64,000 nucleotides of DNA, taken from the NCBI GenBank assembly GCA_017302355.1, contig JAFLDQ010000001.1, forward strand, positions 32,622 to 96,621, written 5' to 3'. The notes beneath the pieces were generated by a model that did no database searches, had not been told where the DNA came from, and saw only the letters and a list, made by a program, of their open reading frames with translations. The stretch comes from Dechloromonas sp. Its GTDB lineage: Bacteria; Pseudomonadota; Gammaproteobacteria; Burkholderiales; Rhodocyclaceae. A program made the translations under genes and the position numbers. Position 1 is the first letter of the stretch, and the number at the start of each line of letters is the position of its first letter. Below, piece by piece: positions 45,169-53,648 of the stretch.

Positions 45169-46071
45169 CTATCCCAAGACCCCGCGCGCAGTCCAGATCG
45201 TCGTCGCATGAATCCGCACCGTGTCGTCGATGTTGCGCGCATAGCCGCCGGCCATCGCGACGGCGACGGGCACGCCTAGCGCCCGTGCTGCGCTGAAGAC
45301 GCGGCGGTCGCGTTCGGCAAGTCCGGTGAAGCTGAGGGCCAGGCGGCCGAAGCGGTCGTCGGCGTAGGGGTCGGCGCCGGCCAGGTAGATGACGAGGTCG
45401 GGGCGGGCGAGGTCGAAGGCGGTGGCGAGGCCGTGGTCGAGTTGGGCGAGGTAGGCGTCGTCGCCGCAGCCGTCGGGGAGTTCGATGTCGAGGTCGCTTT
45501 GTTCCTTGGCGAACGGAAAATTGCGCGCGCCGTGGATGGAGAAGGTGACGATGCTGTCGTCGCCGGCCAGGATGCTGGCGGTGCCGTTGCCCTGGTGGAC
45601 GTCGCAATCGACGATCAGAATACGGCGGGCGCGGCCTTCGGCCTGCATGGCGCGGGCGGCGACGGCGGCGTCGTTGAAGACGCAAAAGCCCTCGCCGCGG
45701 TCGCGAAAGGCGTGGTGGGTGCCGCCGGCCAGGTTGGCCGCGACGCTACGGCGCTCCAGGGCCGAGCGGCAGGCGCAGATGGTCGCCCCGGCGGAGCGGC
45801 GCGAGCGTTCGACCATGCCGGCGCTCCACGGAAAGCCGATGGCTTTTTGGGCCTTTTCCGACAGTTGACCGCAACAGACCTGGCGAATGTAGCCGGGGTC
45901 GTGAGCGCGGGCCAGTTCCTCGTCACCGGCGGCGTGTGGCAGATGGAAGTCGCCGATGGCGAATTCGCCGCTCTCGAGCAGTGCCTGACGCAGCTGGGAA
46001 TACTTTTCCATCGGGAAGCGGTGCCCGGCCGGCAGCGGCAGAACGAAGACATCGGTGTAGAAAAGCTGCAC
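45169..46071 (-). CDS. Histone deacetylase-family amidohydrolase
   Basis: 300 residues from a GTG at 46071, 20 bases after the cnoX stop. It is a Zn-dependent arginase/deacetylase-fold enzyme; bacterial members remove acetyl groups from small molecules or proteins. Active-site features: 'NLAGGTHHAFRDRGEGFCV' with the His pair, 'ILIVDCDVHQGNGTASIL' with the zinc-binding Asp and His, 'YLAGADPYADDRFGRLA' with the third ligand Asp, and 'VAMAGGYAR' with the catalytic Tyr. It closes the long minus-strand run that begins with darA. Substrate unknown. Confidence 0.9.
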   Translation of the reverse strand: MQLFYTDVFVLPLPAGHRFPMEKYSQLRQALLESGEFAIGDFHLPHAAGDEELARAHDPGYIRQVCCGQLSEKAQKAIGFPWSAGMVERSRRSAGATICACRSALERRSVAANLAGGTHHAFRDRGEGFCVFNDAAVAARAMQAEGRARRILIVDCDVHQGNGTASILAGDDSIVTFSIHGARNFPFAKEQSDLDIELPDGCGDDAYLAQLDHGLATAFDLARPDLVIYLAGADPYADDRFGRLALSFTGLAERDRRVFSAARALGVPVAVAMAGGYARNIDDTVRIHATTIWTARGVLG

Positions 46072-46091
46072 GGCCGATGTCTTGGGGATAT

Positions 46092-46949
46092 CTAGTTGAG
46101 TGCGGCTGACAGCTTGCGGCGGAATTCGCGGACCAGGTCGTCGTACTGCTCGCTGCCGCCAAGCGCCTCGAAAAGCTGGAGCAGCGCCTTGCGGCCGGCG
46201 CCTTCGTCGAAGAAACGGTCACGGACGACGACTTCGAGCGCCGCTTCCATCGCTTCGCGGAAGCGGCTTTGCGCGGCGTAGGCTCGGGAGAGTTCGAGAC
46301 GGGCGGCGTGGTCGGCCGGGTTGGCGGCTAGCCGGACTTCGATCGCTGCCGTATCGGCGGCGCCGTCGGCCAGCGCCAGGCGGGCGCGCAAGGCGTTGGC
46401 CCGGTCCGGCTCGCTGGCGTAGTCGCCGGCCAGAAGTTGCTTGGCTTCGTCGTTGCGCCCAAGTTGCAGCAGGACGTCGATGGCGTCGAGCTGGACGGCC
46501 TGGTCGTCCGGTTTGGCGTGGCTGGCCTCGGCCAGTTTCGCCAGCGCTTCTTCCAGCCTGCCTTCGGCGACCAGCGCGGCGGCTTCCTCGCGCAGATTGC
46601 CGCCGGGACCGGCGGGCAGGGCGATGCGCTCGAGGAATTCGCGGATCTGGCCTTCGGGCAGGGCGCCGTTGAATTCATCGACCAGTTGCCCCTGGAACAG
46701 TACCTTGACCGACGGGATGCTGCGCACGCCGAAATGCTGGGCAAGCTCGGGGTCTTGGTCGGAATTGATCATCGCCAGCAGGAAGCGGCCCTGGTATTCC
46801 TCGGCCAGCTTTTCCAGCATCGGCTTGAGGACCTTGCAGGGCTCGCACCACGGCGCCCAGAAGTCGACGACGACCGGCACGGTTTCGGCCGGCTGGAGAA
46901 CCAGAGTTTCGAAATTCTCGATGGAAACGTCAAAAGCGAATTCGGACAT
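46092..46949 (-). CDS. cnoX: Thioredoxin-TPR chaperone CnoX (YbbN-like)
   Basis: 285 residues. An N-terminal thioredoxin domain carries 'VVVDFWAPWCEPCKVLKPM', with the cysteines at residues 35 and 38 (CEPC). The C-terminal 170 residues are TPR-like helices ('LAEASHAKPDDQAVQLDAI', 'LSRAYAAQSRFREAMEAAL'). CnoX-type proteins hold and protect clients under hypochlorous or other oxidative stress and pass them to chaperones. The CEPC pair suggests redox activity. Its start overlaps the end of the ketosynthase-like gene by 20 bases. Confidence 0.9.
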   Translation of the reverse strand: MSEFAFDVSIENFETLVLQPAETVPVVVDFWAPWCEPCKVLKPMLEKLAEEYQGRFLLAMINSDQDPELAQHFGVRSIPSVKVLFQGQLVDEFNGALPEGQIREFLERIALPAGPGGNLREEAAALVAEGRLEEALAKLAEASHAKPDDQAVQLDAIDVLLQLGRNDEAKQLLAGDYASEPDRANALRARLALADGAADTAAIEVRLAANPADHAARLELSRAYAAQSRFREAMEAALEVVVRDRFFDEGAGRKALLQLFEALGGSEQYDDLVREFRRKLSAALN

Positions 46950-47634
46950 GGCGGTGCCTGGTTGATTGGAGTCGGGCGAATTCTACCGCCAGCCTCGGGG
47001 CGGCGGGAGAGCGCAGGGAAAGCGTCGGGCCGGCGCCGTTCGCCAGCCAGTCGGCGAGGCGGGCCGGCAAATCCGGGGTGTCGGCCAAGGCATCGCCGGT
47101 CGCCTTGTTGACTAGCTGGAGGCGGAGCGACGAATTTTCAAGCGGCGTACGGCTCAGGGCCAGCCAGTGGCCGCTGGCGGCGTCGGCCCAGTGGTCGATC
47201 TGGGCGCACAGCACCTGTTCGTAACGGCCATCCGCCAGCCAGCCAACGGCAAGGGCGAGCAGCAGCGACCAGTTCGCCGCGCCCTCGCTGTCGAGCGGCA
47301 GGTGCATGGCCGACTGCAGGCCGGGCAGGACCGCCTGGATCTGTGCGGCGGCGATGGCCGGCTGGGTGGCGAGGAAGTCGTAGGGCAAGGGTTCGCCGTC
47401 CACGCGCATTTCGTCGAGCAGGACCAGGGTTTCCAGACGCGGGCCGCTGGTGGATTGCCAGAGCAGGGCGGTTGGCCGCTGGCGGCATTCGGCCGGCAGG
47501 CAGGCCAGGGCGCCGGCCAGTGCCAGCCGGGTGAGCGGCGCGGCGCGGCGCAGGGGTTTGCCGAGAGCGGCGCGCACGGCGCCGGGCAGTTCGGCCGGGG
47601 CGAAATGCTGGCTCAGCGTGACCACGGCGATCAT
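46930..47634 (-). CDS. Ketosynthase-like chain-length factor
   Basis: 234 residues. It resembles the short proteins with an N-terminal ketosynthase-like domain (Ketoacyl-synt_2) found in aryl polyene and related lipid clusters: 'GKPLRRAAPLTRLALAGAL', 'SGPRLETLVLLDEM', 'HLPLDSEGAANWSLLLALA' and 'YEQVLCAQIDHWADAASGH'. No catalytic Cys-His-His set is present, so it would act as a non-catalytic partner rather than an enzyme. The ATG overlaps the stop of the ketosynthase gene (ATGA), suggesting a heterodimer as in type II polyketide synthases. Confidence 0.72.
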   Translation of the reverse strand: MIAVVTLSQHFAPAELPGAVRAALGKPLRRAAPLTRLALAGALACLPAECRQRPTALLWQSTSGPRLETLVLLDEMRVDGEPLPYDFLATQPAIAAAQIQAVLPGLQSAMHLPLDSEGAANWSLLLALAVGWLADGRYEQVLCAQIDHWADAASGHWLALSRTPLENSSLRLQLVNKATGDALADTPDLPARLADWLANGAGPTLSLRSPAAPRLAVEFARLQSTRHRHVRIRF

Positions 47635-48713
47635 GGCCGGCGTTCCGCGAGCAGGCTGGCCAGGCCGCCGCCGAAACCGATCAGGTTGAGCAGGGCGCGG
47701 TCGACGTGGGCGGTGCTGCGGTCGACCATCGGAAACAGGGCAATTTCCGGATCGGCCTCGGCGAAGCCGGCCGTGGCGGGAATCCGCTCGGCATCGAGGC
47801 AGGCGAGCAGGGCGGCCAGTTCGACCAGTCCGCTGGCGCCCAGCGTGTGGCCCAGGGCTGGCTTGAGCGAGAGGAGCGGCGGCATGTCCTGGCCGAAGAT
47901 GCGGCGCAGGGCGTTGGCTTCGGCCAGGTCGGCGCCCGGCGAGCCGGCGGCCTGCAGCTTGATCAGATCGATGTCGCCGGATTCCATTTTTGCGTCACTC
48001 AGGCAGTCGACCGTGACATCGGCGATGCGGCTGCCGTCCGGGTTGGGGCCGGTGATCGAATGGCCGTCGAGGCCGGTGCGCAGGCCGGCGATGCGCCAGG
48101 AGGCCGGCGCGGCGCTCACGCGAACGGCGGCGACCGCTTCGCCGAGGATCATGCCGTCGCGCCGGGCGTCGAAGGGGCGGCCGAGGTTGCGCGTGAGCAG
48201 TTCCATGGCGGCAAAGCCGGCCAGCGTGCTGTCGTTGGCCAGTTCGACGCCGAGGACGAGGGCGTCGTCCATGAGCCCGGCGCCGATCAGGCTGCGCGCC
48301 GCGTCGAGGGCGGAAAAGCCGGAAATGCAGGCGTTGGAGAAGCTGGCGCGTGGGCCGGCTAGGCCGAGCCATCCGGCGATCCGGCGGCTGAACGAGGCGC
48401 TGGCGACGGGGAGGTCGAAGGGCTTGCCGCACTGCTCGAAATGGCCGATCTGGAAGGACGACGAGGCAATGAACAGCGGCGTTTCGGCGGGCAGCGGCCC
48501 GAGCTGGCCGGCGACCTGGCGGATGGCCTGTTCAGCGCGGCGCATCCAGTCGGTTTCGGCCAGAGGCAAGCCGAAATACGGGAAGGTCCGCTCGCCCAGC
48601 CTGCGCTGGCCGGCGCTGCATTCGCCGTTCCACAGCGCACCGGCCACGGCCGCCGGCGAATCGCCGCGGGCGCAGAGCAGGGCGGTTTCGGCGAGGTAGA
48701 CCGGACGTGTCAT
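47631..48713 (-). CDS. Atypical beta-ketoacyl-ACP synthase of the dar cluster
   Basis: 360 residues from ATG 48713, which overlaps the ACP gene stop. It has a KAS I/II-type thiolase fold. The active-site cysteine is Cys129 in 'ASFSNACISGFSALDAAR', and the second catalytic histidine is His289 in 'LSLKPALGHTLGASGLVE'. At the position of the first histidine (normally in an HGTGT motif) the sequence reads 'IKLQAAGSPGADLAEAN', with Gln254 in its place. This would impair decarboxylation of malonyl-ACP, so the protein may use another condensation chemistry or act as an acyl-transfer or priming partner. It pairs with the chain-length-factor-like gene downstream. Confidence 0.82.
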   Translation of the reverse strand: MTRPVYLAETALLCARGDSPAAVAGALWNGECSAGQRRLGERTFPYFGLPLAETDWMRRAEQAIRQVAGQLGPLPAETPLFIASSSFQIGHFEQCGKPFDLPVASASFSRRIAGWLGLAGPRASFSNACISGFSALDAARSLIGAGLMDDALVLGVELANDSTLAGFAAMELLTRNLGRPFDARRDGMILGEAVAAVRVSAAPASWRIAGLRTGLDGHSITGPNPDGSRIADVTVDCLSDAKMESGDIDLIKLQAAGSPGADLAEANALRRIFGQDMPPLLSLKPALGHTLGASGLVELAALLACLDAERIPATAGFAEADPEIALFPMVDRSTAHVDRALLNLIGFGGGLASLLAERRP

Positions 48714-48979
48714 GCGCGGCTGGCCAGCCAGACATCGAGATGTTGGGCCAGGTTGGCGACGCTGGACAGGATGCGCCGGGTTTCCTTGCTGTCGGGCAGG
48801 CGGAGGCCGTATTGCTTCTTGATCGCCATCGAGACCTGCAGGGCGTCGAGCGAATCGAGCTGGAGCGGCGCTTCCGGCCCGAAGAGGATTTCGTCGTCGG
48901 TGATGCTGGCTGGGTCGCAATCCCTGTCGCAGGCTTCGACGATCAGGGTTTTGAGGGCGAGGCGGAGGTCGGCATTCAT
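48710..48979 (-). CDS. Acyl carrier protein
   Basis: 89 residues, typical ACP size. The phosphopantetheine site is Ser43 in 'LQLDSLDALQVSMAIKK'. The sequence is slightly longer than housekeeping AcpP and less acidic, as expected of a dedicated secondary-metabolism carrier. The gene overlaps both the permease upstream and the ketosynthase downstream by 4 bases. Confidence 0.9.
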   Translation of the reverse strand: MNADLRLALKTLIVEACDRDCDPASITDDEILFGPEAPLQLDSLDALQVSMAIKKQYGLRLPDSKETRRILSSVANLAQHLDVWLASRA

Positions 48980-50190
48980 GCGGCGTGGCTCCGGTTGAGC
49001 CAGGACGCGGCGGCGATGGCCAGGGCCGCGCAGGCGAGTAGTTTGAGGAGATCGGGCAGGATGGCGGAAAAGCCGCCGTCGCGCAGCATGACGGTATGGA
49101 AGCCGTTAAGCGCCCAGGCCATGGGCGACCATTCGGCGAGCGTCTGCATGGCGCCCGGCATCATGAACTTGGGCACCATGATGCCACCGATGGCCGCCAT
49201 GAGGATGTTGCCGATGCCGCCGACGATCGTCGATTGCTGTGTCGTCTGGGCCAGGCTGGCGACCAGCAGGGCGCAGGCGACGGCGGCGAAGCTGACGGCG
49301 GCGGCGACCAGCCAGCAGTGGAACAGCCCGATGCCGGCCGGCATGACCAGCGCCTCGCCGCCGAACAGGGGCACGGCCCAGATGCCGACGGCGACCATCG
49401 ACACGGCTTGAATCTGGTTCACGACGAAGAAGGGTAGCAGCTTGCCAAGCAGGACGAAGCGGAAGGGCAGGCCCATGGCGGCGAGGCGTTGCAGGGTGCC
49501 TTGCTGGCGTTCGGCAATCAGGATGGCCGAGATGGGAATCACGACGAAGAACATGGCGAAAACCAGCCAGGCCGGCACGTTCTGTTGTACCGACGAGGGC
49601 GGGCGGATGCTCCGGTCGTTCTGCACGGCGATGCTGACGATCTCGTCCGGCCAGTCGCGCTCGGCAGTGTCGGCGGCGACCGGCAGGCCGAACAGTTTGC
49701 CGGCCCTGCGGGTCAGCTCGTCGGCCCGCAGCGTGCCGAGCGCGGCGCCGGTCTGGTTGCGGAAGGCGAGTTGCAGGGCAGGATTGAGGGTCGGATCGAG
49801 CAGCAGGGTCAACGGCTCGGTCGCTTGCCCATCGACCCCGGCCGGGGCCAGCAGGCGCTCGCCGAAACCCTGGGGCAGGACCAGCGCCAGCGCGTAGCGG
49901 CCATCGCGGATGGCTTGCCGGGCGGCATCGGCCTCGGCGACCGTGTCGGCCAGGCGGAAACTGCCGGTCTTGTTCAGGCGGCGGGCCAGCGATTGCGAAT
50001 GCGCGCTGCCGTCGAGATCGACGATGGCGTAGCCGACATCGATGGCGGCGCCGGGCATGAAGGCATCATGGAGCGCCATGGTCATGACCAGGATGAAGAT
50101 GGTCGGCATCACGAACAGCGCCGCCAGGCCGTGCCGGTCGCGCAGCAGGGCCAGGGTTTCCTTGCGCCAGAGAGCGGTCAGGCGGTTCAT
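48976..50190 (-). CDS. ABC-2 type transporter permease
   Basis: 404 residues. One N-terminal membrane helix ('LAALFVMPTIFILVMTMAL') and five near the C-terminus surround a large extracytoplasmic domain (about residues 45-225), the layout of ABC-2 exporters in the YhhJ/DrrB-like group. 'LIAERQQGTLQRLAAMGLP' is the conserved cytoplasmic coupling helix. It probably works with the ATPase encoded just upstream to move the lipid product to the outer leaflet or beyond. Gap to the ATPase gene: 3 bases. Confidence 0.9.
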   Translation of the reverse strand: MNRLTALWRKETLALLRDRHGLAALFVMPTIFILVMTMALHDAFMPGAAIDVGYAIVDLDGSAHSQSLARRLNKTGSFRLADTVAEADAARQAIRDGRYALALVLPQGFGERLLAPAGVDGQATEPLTLLLDPTLNPALQLAFRNQTGAALGTLRADELTRRAGKLFGLPVAADTAERDWPDEIVSIAVQNDRSIRPPSSVQQNVPAWLVFAMFFVVIPISAILIAERQQGTLQRLAAMGLPFRFVLLGKLLPFFVVNQIQAVSMVAVGIWAVPLFGGEALVMPAGIGLFHCWLVAAAVSFAAVACALLVASLAQTTQQSTIVGGIGNILMAAIGGIMVPKFMMPGAMQTLAEWSPMAWALNGFHTVMLRDGGFSAILPDLLKLLACAALAIAAASWLNRSHAA

Positions 50191-50193
50191 CGC

Positions 50194-51105
50194 TCAGTCC
50201 CGCAGGGAGCCCCTGGTGAGGCGCATGAAGACCTGTTCGAGGTTCTCCCGCCCGACATTCAGCCGATGCAGCGGGCAGCCGGCGGCGGCCAGGTCGTCGA
50301 GCAGGCGGGGGAGGGCTGAAGCGGATGACAGTTGCAGCCGGTAGGTCAGCGGCCCCATCGCCGTCGCGTGGTGGCGGGCCGTCAGTTCGGCGGGCAACTC
50401 GATTCCCAGCACCAGCTCGGCCACGGATTCATCGCAACGCAACAGATCACCCAGACCGCCCTCGGCCAGTACCTTGCCCTGGTCGATGATGGCGACCCGC
50501 TGGCAGATGGCCTCGACCTCTTCCATGTAGTGGCTGGTATAGAGCACCGTCGTGCCGGCGGTGGGCAGGACGGCGATGGCGTCGAGCAGGAAATGGCGCG
50601 ATTGCGGATCGACACCGACCGTCGGCTCGTCGAGCAGCAGCAGTTGCGGCTGGCCGAGCAGGCCGATGGCCAGGTTGAGCCGCCGGCGCAGGCCGCCGGA
50701 CAGCTGTTCGGCGCGCTTGCCGGTGGCCTGTTCGAGGCGGGCGAAGGTGACCGCGAAGTCGATTCGTTCCTTCAATCCGGTCGCGGTCAGATCCAGGATG
50801 CCGCCGAAGAAGCGCAGGTTTTCGGCGACGGTCAGCATCGGGTAGAAGGCGCAGTCCTGCGGCACCAGCGCGATGGCGCGCGGGTTGGCGGCGCGGGCCT
50901 CGGCCAGCGGCTTGCCGTTCAGGGAGATTTGCCCGTCGGCTGCTGTCAGCAGGCCGGCGAGGATGGAAATCAGCGTCGTCTTGCCGGCGCCGTTCGGGCC
51001 GAGCAGTCCGTAAACGCCGCCGGTGGGAATGTTCAGCGAAACGTCCTGCAGCGCCGGGGCGGCGGCAGCGCTATAGCGGTAGGCAACGCCATCGAGCGTC
51101 AGCAT
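50194..51105 (-). CDS. ABC transporter ATP-binding protein
   Basis: 303 residues from ATG 51105 (overlapping the BtrH-like stop by one base, TGATG). Walker A 'GLLGPNGAGKTTLISILAG', signature 'QLSGGLRRRLNLAIGLLG', Walker B 'LLLLDEPTVGVDPQS' and the H-loop 'TVLYTSHYMEEVEAI' are all intact. The final 80 residues form the extension seen in ABC-2 type exporters of antibiotics and lipids. It pairs with the downstream permease. Confidence 0.94.
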   Translation of the reverse strand: MLTLDGVAYRYSAAAAPALQDVSLNIPTGGVYGLLGPNGAGKTTLISILAGLLTAADGQISLNGKPLAEARAANPRAIALVPQDCAFYPMLTVAENLRFFGGILDLTATGLKERIDFAVTFARLEQATGKRAEQLSGGLRRRLNLAIGLLGQPQLLLLDEPTVGVDPQSRHFLLDAIAVLPTAGTTVLYTSHYMEEVEAICQRVAIIDQGKVLAEGGLGDLLRCDESVAELVLGIELPAELTARHHATAMGPLTYRLQLSSASALPRLLDDLAAAGCPLHRLNVGRENLEQVFMRLTRGSLRD

Positions 51106-52100
51106 CAGGCGGCGCGGCGCAGGTTGCGGAAGAAGGCCTGCTCGCGGTCGGCGATGGCGCGCAGCTTGTCCCCCAGCCTGGCCGGATCGAGCGGCTCGCG
51201 GTCGCGGATCATGCGGGCGGTGGCCAGCGCGAACTCGCGCCAGTCGTCGCCGATGTCGACCAGCGCGTCGGACAGCTCGTTGAGCGGCGGGCGGGCCAGC
51301 CGCTCGGCCGCTTCCTGCAGGAAGGCGGCGTAGATGAAACGGAAGCCGCCGCCGCCGGTGCCGATTTCCTCCTGCATGCGCACGACCTGGCCGATGAACA
51401 TCTTGGCCGCCGCCGGCTTGCCCGCCGCATCGAGGCGCTCTATGGCGCCGGCCAGGCGCCGGATGCCGCGCACGCCGATCATCGGGATCGGCGAGTCGAG
51501 CATGATGCGCGTCGTTTTCTTGATGGCCTTGGGCAGGACTTTCGCCCAGTCCGGCTCGGAGGGCTTGCCGTCCGGGTAGTAGAGCAGGCCCTTGGGGGCC
51601 AGGACGCCCCTGGCGAAACGGGCGCGGCGAAGGTCGGCGGGGGCGCAGGTGACCGGCGTCTCGACGACCGGATCGGACAGCCGGTAGTCGCCGCTCGCCG
51701 CATCGCGGCCATAGGCCAGCACGTTGTGGGCGTTGAAATGAAAGCGCAGGTCTTCCGGCATGTAGGGCAGCCAGAATACCGAGGTCTGCATGCCGACCAG
51801 CCGGCCGGCGGCGAGCAGTTCGTTGAGGCGCTTTTCGCCGGCTTCCGGGCTGCGGAAGGTTTCGAAACGCATCTTCAGGCCGAGCGGTTTCTGCAGGCCC
51901 TTGATGATGAACCTTGGCGGCATGCGGTAGGCGACCAGCGGCAGGCCGTTGATCTTGACGATGGGCAGGTAGGCGAAGGAGAGCGCCGACGACAGGCCGA
52001 GGGCCATGGCTTCCGAGATCGGCAGCCCGAGATGGCGCAGCATGGCCGACATGACGCCGCTCTCGCAATGCGATGCGTGGCTGTGCTGGAAGTCCATCAT
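51105..52100 (-). CDS. BtrH-like (BtrH N-terminal domain) protein
   Basis: 331 residues; starts at one of two adjacent ATGs overlapping the preceding stop. The N-terminal half resembles the papain-like fold of BtrH, the butirosin-pathway enzyme that moves an acyl chain from an acyl carrier protein to an amino group. A Cys-His-Asp set is visible: Cys12 in 'SHCESGVMSAML', His125 in 'HFNAHNVLAYGRD' and Asp143 in 'YRLSDPVVETP'. In this cluster a dedicated ACP lies four genes downstream, so it could load, unload or transfer acyl chains. That function is inferred from the family and context. Confidence 0.78.
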   Translation of the reverse strand: MMDFQHSHASHCESGVMSAMLRHLGLPISEAMALGLSSALSFAYLPIVKINGLPLVAYRMPPRFIIKGLQKPLGLKMRFETFRSPEAGEKRLNELLAAGRLVGMQTSVFWLPYMPEDLRFHFNAHNVLAYGRDAASGDYRLSDPVVETPVTCAPADLRRARFARGVLAPKGLLYYPDGKPSEPDWAKVLPKAIKKTTRIMLDSPIPMIGVRGIRRLAGAIERLDAAGKPAAAKMFIGQVVRMQEEIGTGGGGFRFIYAAFLQEAAERLARPPLNELSDALVDIGDDWREFALATARMIRDREPLDPARLGDKLRAIADREQAFFRNLRRAA

Positions 52101-52492
52101 TCAGCCTTTTTCAGTTGCTCGACGCTCAGGCCCATGGCGTCGCCATAGCGCCTGAGCAGCCCGGCCGACAGATTGCGGAAGATGTCCGGCCGGAAATGGC
52201 GGCGGATGCGCCATTGCCAGAGGCCGGTGACCTGCGAGAGCAGCGGCACGTCCATGCGCGCCTTGTGCATGTGGTATTCGAGCGGCGAGGTCCGGCCGGT
52301 CGCGACGCGCTGGCGGGCGTCTTCGGCGAGCCGGTCGAGATCCTCGACGGCCTGCCGGGTGACGATCTCCTCGACCTCCCAGCCAGCCGACGGGACGATG
52401 TGGATCCTCCCGTCGGCGCCGCGCGCGTACATCGCCTTGCGCTGGCCGCCCAGCGTGCGGTTGCCTTCCTGCGGGACTTCGCTATCGCGCAT
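52097..52492 (-). CDS. Conserved hypothetical protein of the dar cluster
   Basis: 131 residues, no signal peptide or membrane segment. Basic, with conserved-looking elements 'HMHKARMDVPLLSQVTGLW', 'QWRIRRHFRPDIFRNL' and 'SAGLLRRYGDAMGLSVEQL'. It overlaps darB by 11 bases and the BtrH-like gene by 4, so it is tightly coupled to both and probably needed in a fixed ratio. I do not recognise the family. The abundance of Arg/His in the middle could indicate binding of a negatively charged partner such as ACP, but this is speculation. Confidence 0.7.
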   Translation of the reverse strand: MRDSEVPQEGNRTLGGQRKAMYARGADGRIHIVPSAGWEVEEIVTRQAVEDLDRLAEDARQRVATGRTSPLEYHMHKARMDVPLLSQVTGLWQWRIRRHFRPDIFRNLSAGLLRRYGDAMGLSVEQLKKAE

Positions 52493-53648
52493 GGCCGACC
52501 GCCGTCAGATGCATCAGCGCGCCGGTGAAGCGGCCGCTCTCCGGGACGAAGCAGAGCAGGCGGTCGCCATCCCGGAGGCGGCCGCTCCCGAGCAACTCGT
52601 CGATCATGATGTAGATCGATGCCGCGCCGGTGTTGCCCTTGGTCGACAGATTGGTAAACCACCGGTCCTGCTCGATCGGAAAGCCGACTTCGGCCATGCA
52701 CCCGCCCATCGGCTGGCGGAAGTACTCGGACGACATGTGCGGCAGGAACCAGTCGATGTCGACCGGCCGAATGTCGCGCCTGCGCTGCATGTGCTCCAGC
52801 GACTTGCCGATGGTCTGGTAGGTCACCTCGGCATTGAGCAACCGTACGTCCTGTCTTATGGCAAAGATCGACCGCGCGGCCCACTGTTCGGACAGGATAT
52901 CCTGCCAGCCCTTGAGGCGGCCGTCCGCCTCCTTCTCGCCGCCGGCGTACATGCAGACCTCCATGGAATTTGCCTGCGACACGATGTCGATCCAGTCGAT
53001 GCGCAGCGACTGGCCATCGGCGTGCGGCTTGTCCTGGAGCAGGAAGGCGCCGGCGCCGTCGGACAGCATCCAGCGCAGGAAATCCTTTTCGAAAGCGATT
53101 TCGGGACTGGCTGCGAGCTTGGCGACACGGTGCTCCGATTCTGCCTGGAAATTCCGCGCGTGCAGCACGCTTGACGGCTTGTCGGAGCCCGTGGCGACGG
53201 CATTGCGCGCCTGCCCGGAGAGCACGCTCATCCAGGCATACTTGAGCGCAGTGACGCCGGCGGCGCAGATGGCCGCGGTCGACACCACTTCGCAGGGCGG
53301 AATGCCCAGCTCGCCATGCACCATGACGCCATGGTTGGGCATGATCTGGTCGGGCAGCGAGGTGCCGGTGACCAGGCAATCGATGTCTTCGGGCGAAAAA
53401 CGCGCGCTGCCCAGGCCGCGGATCGCCGCAGCCGTGATCTGCGCGTTGGTGTGGGTCGCCGCCCCGGTCTTCGGGTCGATGGCGTAGTGGCGCTGACGGA
53501 TGCCGTTGTTGCGCAGCACGATGCGCCGGGCGCGCGAAGGCTTGCCGGCGATCATGCCCAGCACGTCTTCGATCTCGTCGTTGCCGACCGGCGCATTGGG
53601 CAGGAAGGCCGATGTGCCATTGATATATACCTTGCCGTCAGGGTACAT
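52482..53648 (-). CDS. darB: StlD/DarB-family beta-ketosynthase
   Basis: 388 residues. DarB-type ketosynthases condense two beta-ketoacyl units to form cyclohexanediones or resorcinols. The start 'INGTSAFLPNAPVGNDEIE', then 'GKPSRARRIVLRNNGIRQR' and 'THTNAQITAAA', is the family signature. The KAS III-type catalytic set is complete: Cys128 in 'STAAICAAGVTAL', His304 in 'DWFLPHMSSEYFR' and Asn339 in 'TKGNTGAAS'. It overlaps darA upstream by 11 bases, which strongly supports a joint function. Confidence 0.92.
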   Translation of the reverse strand: MYPDGKVYINGTSAFLPNAPVGNDEIEDVLGMIAGKPSRARRIVLRNNGIRQRHYAIDPKTGAATHTNAQITAAAIRGLGSARFSPEDIDCLVTGTSLPDQIMPNHGVMVHGELGIPPCEVVSTAAICAAGVTALKYAWMSVLSGQARNAVATGSDKPSSVLHARNFQAESEHRVAKLAASPEIAFEKDFLRWMLSDGAGAFLLQDKPHADGQSLRIDWIDIVSQANSMEVCMYAGGEKEADGRLKGWQDILSEQWAARSIFAIRQDVRLLNAEVTYQTIGKSLEHMQRRRDIRPVDIDWFLPHMSSEYFRQPMGGCMAEVGFPIEQDRWFTNLSTKGNTGAASIYIMIDELLGSGRLRDGDRLLCFVPESGRFTGALMHLTAVGHAR

